Assembly (NCBI RefSeq): GCF_905171775.1
Contig: NC_053494.1
Span: 198,787,544-198,851,543, forward strand
From: Rana temporaria
Taxonomy: Eukaryota; Chordata; Amphibia; Anura; Ranidae
Direction: 5' to 3'
DNA length: 64,000 bases
The notes under the pieces are model-generated. The model was not told the origin of the DNA and ran no database searches. It saw only the letters and a program-made list of their open reading frames with translations. This document shows positions 34,635-43,930 of the stretch, piece by piece; position 1 is the first letter of the stretch; every line of letters starts with the position of its first letter. Position numbers and translations under genes: made by a program.

Positions 34635-35074
34635 TTTTTTTTTGCTTGCCTGTGATTGGAGATATTGAAGTGTATGATGCTTCACATGATTTGCTAAGCA
34701 TCATGAAGAAGCTTTCCCTGAGCTATCCCTTTTCGACTTAAACCTCTCTCTAAATGTAGTATTGTCTTTCAAATGTGGGTTCCTGTCTCTGACCGGACAC
34801 TCACCAAAAGAGCGTGCCAAAGTGACATGGATTTCCTTATTTAAAAGGTTCCCCTACCCAAAATGGGCACCAAAGTCTTGAGAGTTCATCCAATAGGACA
34901 GCTCTCCTTCTCCAGACAACTTGACGGAAACCCTAAGGGACCAATTCCATTATGGGTTTCGTTTTCACATGTGGTGATGGCATAAGGCTACCTACAGCTG
35001 AGAAGACTACCCGCCTCTGCCTACACACATCTGGGAGCCAGGGTCTTAAATAGGATCTCCCTGACCCAAGATAC
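34635..35074. other. No gene seen
   Basis: Apparently unique DNA without a recognisable frame. Confidence 0.3.
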
Positions 35075-35528
35075 AGTGGAACCTCGGATTACGAGCATAA
35101 TCCGTCATAGGAGAATGCTCGGAATCCAAAGTACTCGCATATCAAAGCGAGTTTCCCCATTGAAGTCAATGGAAACTAAAAAAAATTGTTCCGCATTGAC
35201 TTCAATGGCATGCAATACCGCATGTGGACAGAGGTGGGGGGGCACCGGAGAACCCTGGAAATGTCCAGAAAGGCCAGAGGACACCTTGGCTGACCTTAGC
35301 AAACCTTGAAAAGGCTCGGGAACGGAGTATTTCTGTGTCTTTCCGAGTCTTTCCAAGCATTTCTGAACGTCTCCAGCGCCCCCCCCCCCACTTCAGGCCA
35401 AACGCAGTACTGCACACCGCTTTGACCTGAATTTTGCTCGTTTTGCGAGACAACACTCGCAAGCCGAGTCAGATTTTTTTTTATAAATACGGTGCTCATT
35501 TCGCGAAACGCAATCCGAGGTTCCACTG
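35075..35528. mobile_element. Pogo/Tigger-like MITE
   Basis: The ends CAGTGGAACCTCGGATTACG and CGCAATCCGAGGTTCCACTG are inverted. TA flanks both sides (35073-35074, 35529-35530). CAGTGGAACCTCGG ends with a TA target are characteristic of the pogo/Tigger branch of Tc1/mariner elements. The inner arms repeat the pair GGCACCGGAGAACCC/TTGACTTCAATGG-type sequence without a transposase. Confidence 0.8.
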
Positions 35529-35530
35529 TA

Positions 35531-36720
35531 CCTGCAAGAGTCACATGGGGTGGCAGCATCCAATCGGATGGCTCTACCCAGGAAACCATAGAGGAACTAT
35601 GTTCCACTTGACTTCCCCTCCAACTGTAATGCTGCTGTGGTCGAGCACCACCTTTAGTGAAGAAAATAGGCCGCACCTGCCTACCAATATATAGAATTTA
35701 CCTGCTCTACATATATCATCACCAATATATTAACCATAGACAGGTTTTATTCCCATGTACAGTTTTCTTCTGTGGTCTGTAAATAATGATCACAGCTCAT
35801 TCTGTTGCATTCCACCGGCACTATTACTTATTCCTTGGGAAATCCAGTCTTTAGCAGCCCCTCCTCAAAGCCTTTCAGATATTTCCTCCCCTGCATTTCT
35901 GGGTTTTGTGTTAAGATGACTGAGTGAGATGTCTTGATCTGTTCAAAGTTCTTTGTTTGAAGGCTTCCACCAATTAATTTTCCCAGGCTTGCCCAGTGAA
36001 CGATTGTTGTACGCAGTATTTTCTTTAGAGATATTTCCTATAATCGGATAATCACATTTTACTAAGCGGGGTTTTAAAAATAAAAAGAGAGAGATAAGGG
36101 CTCAACTCCCTTTGTCATTGTTTCTGGGTTATGCGTTCAGTTCAGATTCTACCAAAGTCACATTTGTTAAAGTGGTTGTAAAGCCTAAACATTTTTTACC
36201 TTAATGTATTCCTTGCATTAAGGTAAAACATTTTTAGGTGTCAGCATTCCCCCTTTTACTTACTTGAGCCCTCATTCGATCCAGCTCTGCACACATCTGC
36301 CGCTGTTCTCTCCCCTCACTTCCAGGTCTCACTGGCTTTACTGGGGCACCGGAAGCCATTGGCTCCCAGTGCTGTTAATTAAAGCCAGTGATGAGGGAGT
36401 GGGGGGGAGGGGAGCTGAGTTGCTCTGTCTATGTCAATAGACGTAGCAGCAAGGCTTGGGTGTGAGCATGCATAAGTGCCCCCATGGGAAGCAGCTTCCC
36501 ATGGGGCAACTGGACAGAGGGGAGTGTCCAGGACAGATGTTCGCGGCCGCTCTGTGCAATTGCAATTTTAAAGTGTGACATGTTAGGTATCTATTTACTC
36601 TGTGTAACATAATCTTTCACATTATACAAAAAATAACGTGTTGTTTTTTCTTATTCATAAAACTGCACATCCCTGGCACTGTCAGTGTTAAATTAACAAA
36701 AAACGTAAAGGGGGCCGAGA
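35531..36720. other. No gene; unique DNA then partial snap-back MITE
   Basis: Positions 35,531-36,165 look unique. From 36,168 the sequence TTAAAGTGGTTGTAAAGCC starts a snap-back MITE with the hairpin CCTTAATGTATTCCTTGCATTAAGG. Its second end is not clear before 36,720. Confidence 0.4.
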
Positions 36721-37080
36721 GAGATTTGTGTTAGGAATTATAAGAGTCTTTAATGTTGACCTTCTGCCAACTATCGTTGGGGCCCTTTAATAGCCATGGT
36801 GCACTTGGTGATGGTCTTTTTAAGCCTGCATGAAGTGATATGTGCAAAGGTGTAATACAGTTATAGCTCAGAATAATGTGGATTTGGGCTAGAAGTTGTA
36901 ACAGTTCGGGGTAACCACAGCCCAGAATAGTGTGGTATAGACTTGGTAGAAGTGCAGCCTGGATCTGGTGCACTAGATGTCCTGCTCTCAGTGGCTCAGT
37001 CTCTGCTAAAAGCTCACCGACTTTCAGGAGGTGGAAGTAGGCTCTAACGGTGGAAAGGGCCCCCCTCCGTCTCATTGTGG
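36721..37080. other. Unclassified sequence left of the Ngaro element
   Basis: The - strand is open for 114 codons here (37,075-36,731) without a recognisable domain. It could be the left flank of the retrotransposon or part of its terminal repeat. I found no clear match to the right side by eye. Confidence 0.25.
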
Positions 37081-37175
37081 AGAGTCTGAAGTTCGGTCAG
37101 CTAAAATGGAGAGCCAAACTAAAGAAAAGCCCAGAGCAGGGGAACGCAGTGGACTCGGTGGAGGGCTGGCATGAC

Positions 37176-37250
37176 TGACGTCACAGGGGACAGCAAAATC
37201 AATGGTTGGCTGTCAGTACCCGGGGGGCGGGGGAAGGGAGTTTATTTAAT
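37176..37250 (+). promoter_or_regulatory. Candidate Ngaro promoter: CRE plus TATA-like box
   Basis: A perfect cAMP-response-type palindrome TGACGTCA is at 37,176-37,183. An AT-rich TTTATTTAAT lies at about 37,241-37,250. Both are upstream of the first gag ATG (37,302) and in the expected order. A TATA box there would start transcription near 37,270, leaving a short leader. No experiment supports this; the reading is from motifs alone. Confidence 0.4.
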
Positions 37251-37301
37251 GTTTGGTTCCCGCCCTCCCGGCAACACAGCGCGGAGGAAAGTTCCAGGAG
37301 A

Positions 37302-38100
37302 ATGTCTGAAGTGCAGCTCATGTTAGCCCAGCTACAGGCGGAGGCGTCGGCGCACGGCCCGGAGTGGCTTCGGGACCAGCTGCGGCCTATTTTCGGTAGG
37401 TCGGCAGCTATTGAGGACGCGGGGGGGAGGGACACAGGACGCGCCCGGCGTTCTCGCCCGCCGGAGCGCTTTTCCCCGGACACATCCCCCAGGGCCCAAC
37501 GAAGACAAGGGAGCCCCCGTTCGCGGGCCCCTCCGGGCCCCCCCGCCAAGCGCGCAGCACTGCCCACAAAGGGGGGGAACGGGAGGAATCCCAATCGGGG
37601 CCGTGGCGCGGCAGCCAGCCGTTCGGCCAGCCCTGGAGCAGCACCTGGGCCCGCGCGGCGTACGGAAGGTGATTCGGCGGGCCCCGCCCACCGCGCCACC
37701 GCGGGGGGTGCGGCGCCTCAGCGTGGGAGACCCAGAGGCCCGGCTGCTGGGCTTTCCATTTCCTCGGCCCACAGCCTTGCCGCGGTGCGGATTGAGGGGG
37801 AGGGGACCACCGGCGACCTAGTTGGGGGCAGCAGGGCTGGGGAGACCCCCCCAGGCCCACGGAAAGCGGCGCAGAAGTCGGTGAACGGGTCGGGCGCGCG
37901 GAGGAGTGACCAGGCGGACGCCAGGCCCACGGCAGCCAGGGATCCTTCCCCTGGGGTGCAATCAGCAGAAGAAGAGGATCCATCCACGCTACGGTCGGAA
38001 GGGGAGCTGACGGATTCGGAGGACGAGCAACCATCCAGGACGGTAGCAGCGGCGGTGGAGACGGGACGATCGGCTGGTGGGTCATCACCTAGGCAGCCCG
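37302..38100 (+). CDS. gag: Ngaro gag-like protein, exon 1 (N-terminal part)
   Basis: The frame starts at the ATG at 37,302 (MSEVQLMLAQLQ) and gives 266 codons plus one base before a consensus donor, G|GTAAGT, at 38,100/38,101. Unspliced it stops at 38,276. The first 35 residues look helical. The rest is low in hydrophobics and rich in Arg, Pro, Gly and Ala, followed by an acidic patch (about residues 230-250, with EGELTDSEDEQ). Such basic, disordered N-termini are common in nucleic-acid-binding Gag proteins. I chose this start because upstream codons in frame lack an ATG and it has a purine at -3. The frame is very GC-rich, unlike the flanking MITEs. Function is inferred from its position before the zinc-finger exon. 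Confidence 0.65.
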
Positions 38101-38267
38101 GTAAGTCACTTTTATCTTTGCCTTGTACTGTGGGGAGGGGTGTGATGTCTGCTGGGGGCAGCGGGGGGGGGGGGTGTCAGCTCGGGGGGGGCGGATACAC
38201 GGGCAGGGGGCTCTCAGACTGTGACACCGGGCGGGGGGGGTGTCCCTGGGGGGGGGTGGTTTTGCAG
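38101..38267 (+). other. Predicted spliceosomal intron in gag (167 bp)
   Basis: The 5' site is CCCG|GTAAGTCAC and the 3' site is GGTTTTGCAG|GTTTTT. Removal joins exon 1 (one leftover base, phase 1) with the downstream gag frame (two bases), completing one glycine codon. Without splicing the upstream frame stops at 38,276. The intron contains several G-runs, which often promote splicing of short introns. The prediction rests on sequence alone. Confidence 0.65.
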
Positions 38268-39265
38268 GTTTTTTAGCGGGCATAAAAGAGCTGGTGGGTA
38301 GATTTGAGGGCTCAGATGGGGCGACTGCGGGCCCGGTTGCGGCTTGGGTCCCCCCTGCGGTTCCGGTGGGGGGAGGGGTGGTCGCTACGCTTAACACTCT
38401 GCCGGCGGTGGTGACGGCTGGGCCGGTGGTGGCATCCGCCCCCGCGGTGAGCGGGGGTTCGGGAGCAGCTGCGGCTCCGGCGGCAGCAACAGTGGAAAAA
38501 GGGGCGGTGGCAAGTGAGGCGGCGCGACAGGAAATAATCTGCCTAGCTGACGCGGCGAAATGTGAGGTGTACTTATGCTATGAGGCGTCGCTGGGGACAC
38601 ATTTGAAGGCAGAGGTCCGGGAGAAGATATGGAAGGGTGAGTATGTGGAGATTTTCGCGTTACTCCCATTAGAGAAGTTCAACCTGGACAGGGGGAAGCC
38701 GGATGAATCCAAGAAGGAGGAGGAGGAACGGCGCAGGTATCGCTTGATTCCACGGACGTTTACCAATTGGCTGCAGGCGTTCAGCATCCTAGCGTGTGTG
38801 GTAGGGGAGAAAAAGCCGGAATGCTGCTCAGGGCTCTTCATATATCAGAATGCGATAGGGGAGGCACACAGGATCTACGGAGGATCCGCTTGGCTGCGAT
38901 ATGATGAACAATTCCGACAGCGGATGGCGGTGCGGCAGGACCTGCGCTGGAATCAAAAGGATATGAACCTTTGGCTGTGTTTGATGACGGCGGCGAGGGT
39001 TCCGGGGCAGTCCTTTCAAGGGGGGGCCGGGGGTCCATCTTCCCTTGGACAACCGGCCGGTCGGGCAAAAGGGGTGTGTTGGCAGTTTAGCTCCGGCACT
39101 TGCAAATTCGGAGGCACCTGCAGATACAAACACGAGTGCTCTGGTTGCGGAGGCTCCCACCCGTTGTCCAAGTGCTTCAAACAGGGTAAAGGACGTTCCG
39201 GAGATCTTGCGAACAAGAGGGACGACACCGGTGATGGTGGAAAGGATGCGGCCGTTTCTCGGTAG
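38268..39265 (+). CDS. gag: Ngaro gag-like protein, exon 2 (capsid-like region and zinc fingers)
   Basis: This exon encodes about 331 residues after the splice junction, for a predicted full protein of about 598 residues. An Ala/Gly/Val-rich linker leads to a structured region with aromatic and charged residues (for example KFNLDRGKPDESKKEEEERR and FTNWLQAFSILACVVGEKKP), a plausible capsid-like domain. Near the C-terminus are two metal-binding motifs: C-x7-C-x5-C-x3-H, then C-x2-C-x3-H-x4-C, in the stretch GVCWQFSSGTCKFGGTCRYK onward. These would bind RNA. The last 220 bp overlap the reverse transcriptase frame. The same frame is open from 38,240 if unspliced, but no ATG precedes the conserved part. 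Confidence 0.75.
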
Positions 39266-40808
39266 GTATCCGGACAAGGGGGCGGCTCGGGCACTGGAAA
39301 AGGGTTTCTCAGAGGGTTTTCAAATACCGTGTGCGCTGGGGGTGGTACCCCCGGTCCCGCGCAACTTGCGGTCTGCGCTCTTACATCCAGAAGTGGTTTC
39401 GGAGAAGCTGCGGAAGGAGGTAGCTCTGGGGCGCATGGGAGGTCCTTTTTCGGTGGCACCCTGGGGGGATCTGGTGGTTTCTCCGCTGGGGGTGGTGCCC
39501 AAAAAGGAACTCAACAAGTTTAGGCTGATACACCACCTCTCCTTCCCAAAAGGGGGGTCGGTTAATGACGCTATAGACCAGGAGGCGTGCACAGTGAGCT
39601 ACACGTCATTCGATGCGGCTGTCCATTGGGTGCGACATTATGGGCGGGGGTCCTTGATGGCAAAATCGGACATTGAAGCGGCTTTCCGCTTATTGCCAGT
39701 GCACCCGGACAGCTTTTGGCTGTTGGGGTGTCATTGGGGGGGGCAGTTTTATGTGGACAAGTGCTTGCCCATGGGGTGTTCCATTTCTTGTGCACTGTTC
39801 GAGATGTTCAGCTCATTCTTGGAATGGGTGGTTAGGGACGTGGCCGGGGTGAGTTCTATCATCCACTATCTGGATGACTTCTTGTGCGTTGGACCGGCGG
39901 CGTCACGGATCGCGGCGATTCTGCTGGCAACGCTGGAACACATGGCGGAGCGCTTCGGGGTTCCCCTGTCTCCCGAGAAGACGGAGGGCCCAAGCACGGA
40001 GATGACTTTCCTGGGCATAACATTGGATTCCATGGCAATGGAATGCCGCCTGCCGGAGGACAAACTTGAGGCGATGAAGGCAGAAATCAGGGGCATGCTG
40101 GGGTTCAGGAAAGTGAAGCTGAGAGCGCTACAGTCATTGCTCGGTAAGCTTAATTTCGCGTGCCGTATTTTGCCCATGGGGCGGGTGTTTAGCCGACGGC
40201 TGTCGGCGGCGACCGCGGGCGTGAGTTCCCCTAACCACTTTGTCACGCTCGGCAGGGTTCTTAGGGAGGATCTGAGGGTGTGGCACTCCTTTTTGGAGTC
40301 ATTCAACGGCCGGGCATTGTGGATGGCGGGACCGGTCAGTAACTTTGACTTGGAGCTGTACACGGACGCTGCGGGCTCCACAGTCTTTGGGGCATTCTTT
40401 CAGGGCAAGTGGTGTGCGGGTCCTTGGCCGCAAGACTGGGTGGACGCGGGTTTCACTAAGAATTTGGTGCTATTGGAATTATTTCCAGTGGTACTGGCGG
40501 TTGAGTTGTGGGGCTCGGAGTTCAGGGATCAGAAGGTCAGGTTCCATGGGGATAACCTGGGAGTGGTTCAGGTCATTAACAGGGTATCGGCTTCATCACC
40601 GCCGGTGGTTCGGGTGTTGCAGCATCTGGTTCTACGGTGCCTACAGTTGAATATTTTTGTCCATGCAGTTCATCTGCCTGGGGTTGAGAATGTTATTGCT
40701 GACGCGCTGTCTCGATTTCAGTGGGACAGGTTCCGAGAGTTGGCCCCGGAGGCGGAACGACACGGAGAGCCTTGTCCGGATTGGCTGTGGAGGGTTGCAT
40801 TGGCGTGA
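39045..40808 (+). CDS. pol: Ngaro reverse transcriptase / RNase H
   Basis: This 587-codon frame makes DNA from the element's RNA and removes the RNA strand. Its first ATG is at 39,234, 32 bases before gag ends; the frame is also open upstream in the +1 phase relative to gag, so frameshifting is possible. Reverse-transcriptase motifs run in order: FRLIHHLSFPKGGSVNDAI, KSDIEAAFRLLPV (first catalytic Asp), LPMGCSISCALFE, and YLDDFL at 39,867 (the YxDD active site), then FLGITLDS. RNase H follows from about residue 440, with TDAAG, LLELFPVV, HGDNLGV and IADALSR supplying the D-E-D-D residues. All catalytic residues are present and no stop interrupts the frame, so this part looks recently functional. 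No protease or DDE integrase is fused to it. Confidence 0.9.
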   Translation: MDNRPVGQKGCVGSLAPALANSEAPADTNTSALVAEAPTRCPSASNRVKDVPEILRTRGTTPVMVERMRPFLGRYPDKGAARALEKGFSEGFQIPCALGVVPPVPRNLRSALLHPEVVSEKLRKEVALGRMGGPFSVAPWGDLVVSPLGVVPKKELNKFRLIHHLSFPKGGSVNDAIDQEACTVSYTSFDAAVHWVRHYGRGSLMAKSDIEAAFRLLPVHPDSFWLLGCHWGGQFYVDKCLPMGCSISCALFEMFSSFLEWVVRDVAGVSSIIHYLDDFLCVGPAASRIAAILLATLEHMAERFGVPLSPEKTEGPSTEMTFLGITLDSMAMECRLPEDKLEAMKAEIRGMLGFRKVKLRALQSLLGKLNFACRILPMGRVFSRRLSAATAGVSSPNHFVTLGRVLREDLRVWHSFLESFNGRALWMAGPVSNFDLELYTDAAGSTVFGAFFQGKWCAGPWPQDWVDAGFTKNLVLLELFPVVLAVELWGSEFRDQKVRFHGDNLGVVQVINRVSASSPPVVRVLQHLVLRCLQLNIFVHAVHLPGVENVIADALSRFQWDRFRELAPEAERHGEPCPDWLWRVALA

Positions 40809-41699
40809 TATCAAAATGGCTCAGGAGGTCGGTGAGTGAGGCCACTTGGGGGGCATACAGCAAGGTGTGGTTGGAATGGGAGGCTTTGGCGAGAATGGTG
40901 GCTGTGGACCCGTTCGGGTCGGAGACACGATGGCTGGTGTTGTACTTCGTGGCTAGGAACATGGAGGACGGCACGTCTGTGGCCACGCTGAACAAAAAGA
41001 TGGCAGGTCTTGCGTTCCTTTTTTAAATTGCGGGGTTGCCAGGACTTCACGAAGGACTTCTGGGTGCGGCAGGCGCTGAGAGGTTATAGAAAGGCAGGAA
41101 CGACAAGGGACTCCAGGCGCCCCGTGTCGTTTGCTCTACTGGAAGGAATGCTGAAAAAATTACCAGTTATTTGTTCTTCGGAATATGAGTTTTTGCTGTT
41201 CAGGGCGGCCTTCACGTTAGCTTTCTTCGGGGCTTTCAGGATCAGTGAGCTGGTCAGCCCGTCTACCAAATGTCAAGGGGGCTTGGGCTCTCAAGATGTG
41301 GCTTGTGGGCAGGACAGGGTATCTATTTGGCTGCCGAAGTCAAAGACGGACCAGGGGGGACGGGGCAAGTCCATACAGGTATTTACAATTACGGGTTCTC
41401 CTTTATGTCCGGTGCAGGCGGTGCGGGCCTTCGGGGCCGAACGGCCTGAGGCGACGGGGTCGTTTCTGGTACATAGGGACGGGTTGCCGTTGTCAAAACA
41501 TCAGTTCGGGGCTGTTTTTAGGAAGTGTTTGTTGGCCATGGGGTTGGATGGCAAGGGTTTTTCTTCCCACTCCTTTAGGATAGGGGCGGCCTCAGAGGCG
41601 GCCCGTTGGGGATTGGGTACGGAAGCCATACAGCGTATAGGCAGATGGGAATCTAGGAGGTTTCAGAGTTATGTCCGTCCCCACCTATTGGATGTATAG
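40721..41699 (+). CDS. YR: Ngaro tyrosine recombinase, frameshifted
   Basis: The enzyme would integrate the circular DNA by breaking and rejoining strands through a tyrosine, without a DDE integrase. The N-terminal part lies in one frame (40,721-41,026), with a helical core-binding region around SEATWGAYSKVWLEWEALA. The catalytic part lies in another frame (41,010-41,699). The catalytic signature is complete: Arg in FRISEL, HSFRIGA (H-x-x-R), the GRW position in RIGRWESRRF, and the nucleophile Tyr in FQSYVRPH. The break is a run of six T at 41,019-41,024; a one-base difference there separates the two halves. Decay, an assembly error or a slippery site could explain it. The start overlaps the end of the RNase H frame. 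Confidence 0.85.
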
Positions 41700-41794
41700 G
41701 ACGGTCACGTCAAGTGGCGGTGGGGAGGGGGTCTGGGGTGTGGTGTTATCTGTTTGAGTGTGCTGGGTTATGCGGTGGATTACCCGGTGCAATT

Positions 41795-41810
41795 GTCTTT
41801 TTTCTTTCAG
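41795..41810 (+). promoter_or_regulatory. Strong splice acceptor before the SGNH frame
   Basis: A pyrimidine tract TTGTCTTTTTTCTTTCAG ends at 41,810 and is followed by GTGGGACC. The exon after it begins in phase 1 (two bases complete a glycine codon). This matches the phase left by the gag donor at 38,100. It is the clearest acceptor in the element and sits just after the recombinase stop. Confidence 0.6.
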
Positions 41811-42406
41811 GTGGGACCCCGGCACTAGTATGGATAATGGGACATTCTTATGTCTTTTGGGGGGCAAAACGGGCTGAGCTTAGACATAGCGGTCGGCAGT
41901 TGGGTTTCCCGAGGGAAGAGGCAAGCGTGCACTGGTTAGGGATTCCGGGAATGCTCTGGGGCAGGGTGGTTCCGGAAGTGCATCGCTTTGCGCGGCTGGA
42001 CAGGCCCCCCGACGTCTTACTCTTGCACGTGGGGGGCAACGACCTAGGGGTCAGAGCAATGATGGACATCACTCGGGATATCAAGTTTGATATCTTGAGA
42101 CTTCGGATGGCCTTTCCGGATATGATCGTCGTGTGGTCCGACATTGTGGCCCGGACTGCATGGCGTATGGCTAGGTCGGTAGCGGGAATCAACAGGGCCC
42201 GGAGGAAAATTAATAGGGACGTGGCCAAGTTTGTAGTGAGGAACGGGGGGTTGGTGGTACGCCATATGGAATTAGAGGAAGAGACCTGGAGGTATCTGCG
42301 AGGAGACGGGGTCCACCTTAGCCCAGTTGGGATTGACATGTGGGTATTGGGGTTACAGGATGGGATTCAGAGGGCCATTAGGGTGTGGAGGGGCACCCAA
42401 GGGTAA
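41811..42406 (+). CDS. Ngaro SGNH-family hydrolase
   Basis: SGNH hydrolases are a broad family of esterases, lipases and related enzymes; the substrate here is unknown. The three defining blocks are present in order: GHSYVFWG (block I, nucleophile Ser at 41,846-41,848), HVGGNDLG (block III, Gly-x-Asn-Asp), and DGVHLSPVG (block V, Asp-x-x-His). Spacing of about 150 residues between the first and last blocks fits the family. The first in-frame ATG is at 41,837, only two codons before the Ser block. The frame is open farther upstream, so translation may instead start elsewhere through splicing at 41,810. It lies right after the recombinase and ends 361 bp before AATAAA. The frame has no internal stop, which suggests it was kept under selection. 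Confidence 0.8.
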
Positions 42407-42766
42407 GGTTGTTACCTTTGGGTGCTGGTGGCGTTGGTTGGTCCCTGCGGGTAAGGAATAGACTTTGAGAATGAAATTAATGACCTGTCGGTGACAGGCG
42501 ATGATGAGGGTGATGCCAGTTAACGGAGGTTAGCTGGAAGAATGGAGTATGGAGCACTACGGTCGTGAGACGCCTTTGAGCCTGTTCGGCTTGAGGCCTG
42601 CAGAGGAATCCGAAGACCGGAGTGCATCAAAAAGGGCATATATATATATGTTTATATATATATATATAGTTTACGGAAGGATAGAGGCTTTGCCTGCGGG
42701 GACCAACTTCAGGTAGTTTAAGTTAGCAGATGTTCTTGCTTAGTTTGTGTTAAAATATATTATGTT

Positions 42767-42772
42767 AATAAA
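42767..42772 (+). terminator. Candidate Ngaro polyadenylation signal AATAAA
   Basis: AATAAA lies 361 bp after the hydrolase stop, on the coding strand of the element. A GT-rich stretch (GCAATGGTGTGGTTT) follows about 35 bp downstream, as expected of a cleavage region. Confidence 0.45.
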
Positions 42773-42800
42773 TCAGGCTGCTACGGCCTATTTTTCCCCA

Positions 42801-43454
42801 ACAAGCAATGGTGTGGTTTCAATTTAATGGGCAGAGGTTGGGGGGATACTAAGGTTTTTTGTTAAGGTGGTAAGTAAGTGAAGTAGGACATCTGTTGTAC
42901 TAAAGTCATGCTCCAGTCTCTCTGTGGAAACCGAGCAGCAGTGCTGGTGGTGCTGTTGAGCTTCCAATGACTCCGCTCCCAATCTCAGGCTCGCGTATAG
43001 CTGGCTTTGCCTCACCTTCGGAGGTCGATGCACTGGCAGCTGTGAAGGCACGAACTCCCATGGCACCAAAAGAGTGGGCTTTTCCCGTGCATACAATAAA
43101 ACCCCTCTTTTGGCTCCTCTTGCAGCGCTTGGTCTCTTGGGACCTGTAGTTAAGACAGCCAGTCGATCCATAACATGGCCGGACTACAACTCCCATGGTT
43201 CCAGGTGTTCTGCAAGCAACAAAATGGACTCGCTTGACTTTATCTCTCCCCATGCTGGCCAAAGGAACCTGGTGCAGCACAATATTAATATCAAAGTGAA
43301 GGGAGGGAGGCGACTAGATGGCAATGTTTCCTCCACCATGTTGTTCTAGCCCAACACCCGGCTACACCAGAAGTCAGCTTTAAAATCAGAAAAAATAGAA
43401 TTTTCTGATAGATAAAGTACATTCTAGTGAGTGAGCATTGTCCCCTGAGGACAG
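42801..43454. other. Unclassified flank right of the Ngaro element
   Basis: No gene is recognised. The sequence GGACTACAACTCCCATGG near 43,183 is a motif often found in vertebrate promoters and MITEs. A 124-codon - strand frame here has no domain. This could contain the right terminal repeat of the retrotransposon. Confidence 0.3.
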
Positions 43455-43542
43455 GAAGTGTGTTACTGGCAGGACCACCAGGTGAAAATAAAGGACACAA
43501 ATCCTGGATAAAGAAGACTTATGCAGCATCTATATCTTAAGC

Positions 43543-43636
43543 CTCGTACACATGTACGGGTTTCCCGGCGGACTTTTTACTGCCGGGAAACCAGAGGGTA
43601 AAAAGTCCGCCGGGAAACCCGTACGTGTGTACGAGG
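43543..43636. mobile_element. Short MITE, GCCTCGTACACATG ends, TTAA flanks
   Basis: It is almost fully self-complementary, from GCCTCGTACACATGTACGGG to CGTACGTGTGTACGAGGC, with TTAA on both sides. Confidence 0.7.
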
Positions 43637-43662
43637 CTTAAAATTTAGATGCTGCATAAGGC

Positions 43663-43930
43663 CCCGTACACACGACCGAGTTTCTCGGCAGAATTCAGCC
43701 AGAAACTCGATCGGAGCTGAATTCTGCCGAGAAACCCGACCGTGTGTACAATTTTGGCCGAGGAAGCCGACGAGGATCTCGGCGAGGAAATAGAGAACAT
43801 GTTCTCTATTTCCTCGTTGTGAAATGGGAAATTTCGGCTCGCCGAGATCCTCGGCGGCTTCACAAGGAACTCGACGAGCAAAACGATGTGTTTTGCCCGT
43901 CGAGTTTCTCGGACGTGTGTACGGGGCCTA
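43663..43930. mobile_element. MITE, GGCCCCGTACACACG ends
   Basis: The inverted ends are GGCCCCGTACACACGACCG and CGTGTGTACGGGGCC. Internal hairpins include GGAAATAGAGAACATGTTCT, which is self-complementary, and paired CGGCGAGGA/TCCTCGGCG segments. Confidence 0.75.

Larger units (their letters stand above)
37090..42800 (+). mobile_element. Ngaro-like tyrosine-recombinase retrotransposon
   Basis: In order on the + strand are a gag-like protein in two exons, a reverse transcriptase with RNase H, a tyrosine recombinase, and an SGNH hydrolase. A reverse transcriptase followed by RNase H and a tyrosine recombinase, with no integrase or aspartic protease, defines the DIRS/Ngaro order. The hydrolase frame is known from vertebrate Ngaro elements and argues for that branch. 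An AATAAA at 42,767-42,772 follows the last frame. Ngaro elements are bounded by split direct repeats, which I could not find by eye, so both outer limits are approximate. The recombinase frame is broken once; the other frames are open. Confidence 0.85.

Noticed and set aside
36731..37075. A 114-codon - strand frame beside the Ngaro element
   Set aside because: It has no recognisable domain, and its position suggests a terminal or flanking part of the retrotransposon. It was left unannotated as a gene.
37332..38088. - strand frames of up to 226 codons opposite gag exon 1
   Set aside because: These are shadows caused by very high GC content. The + strand frame has the ATG, the splice donor and continuity with the element.
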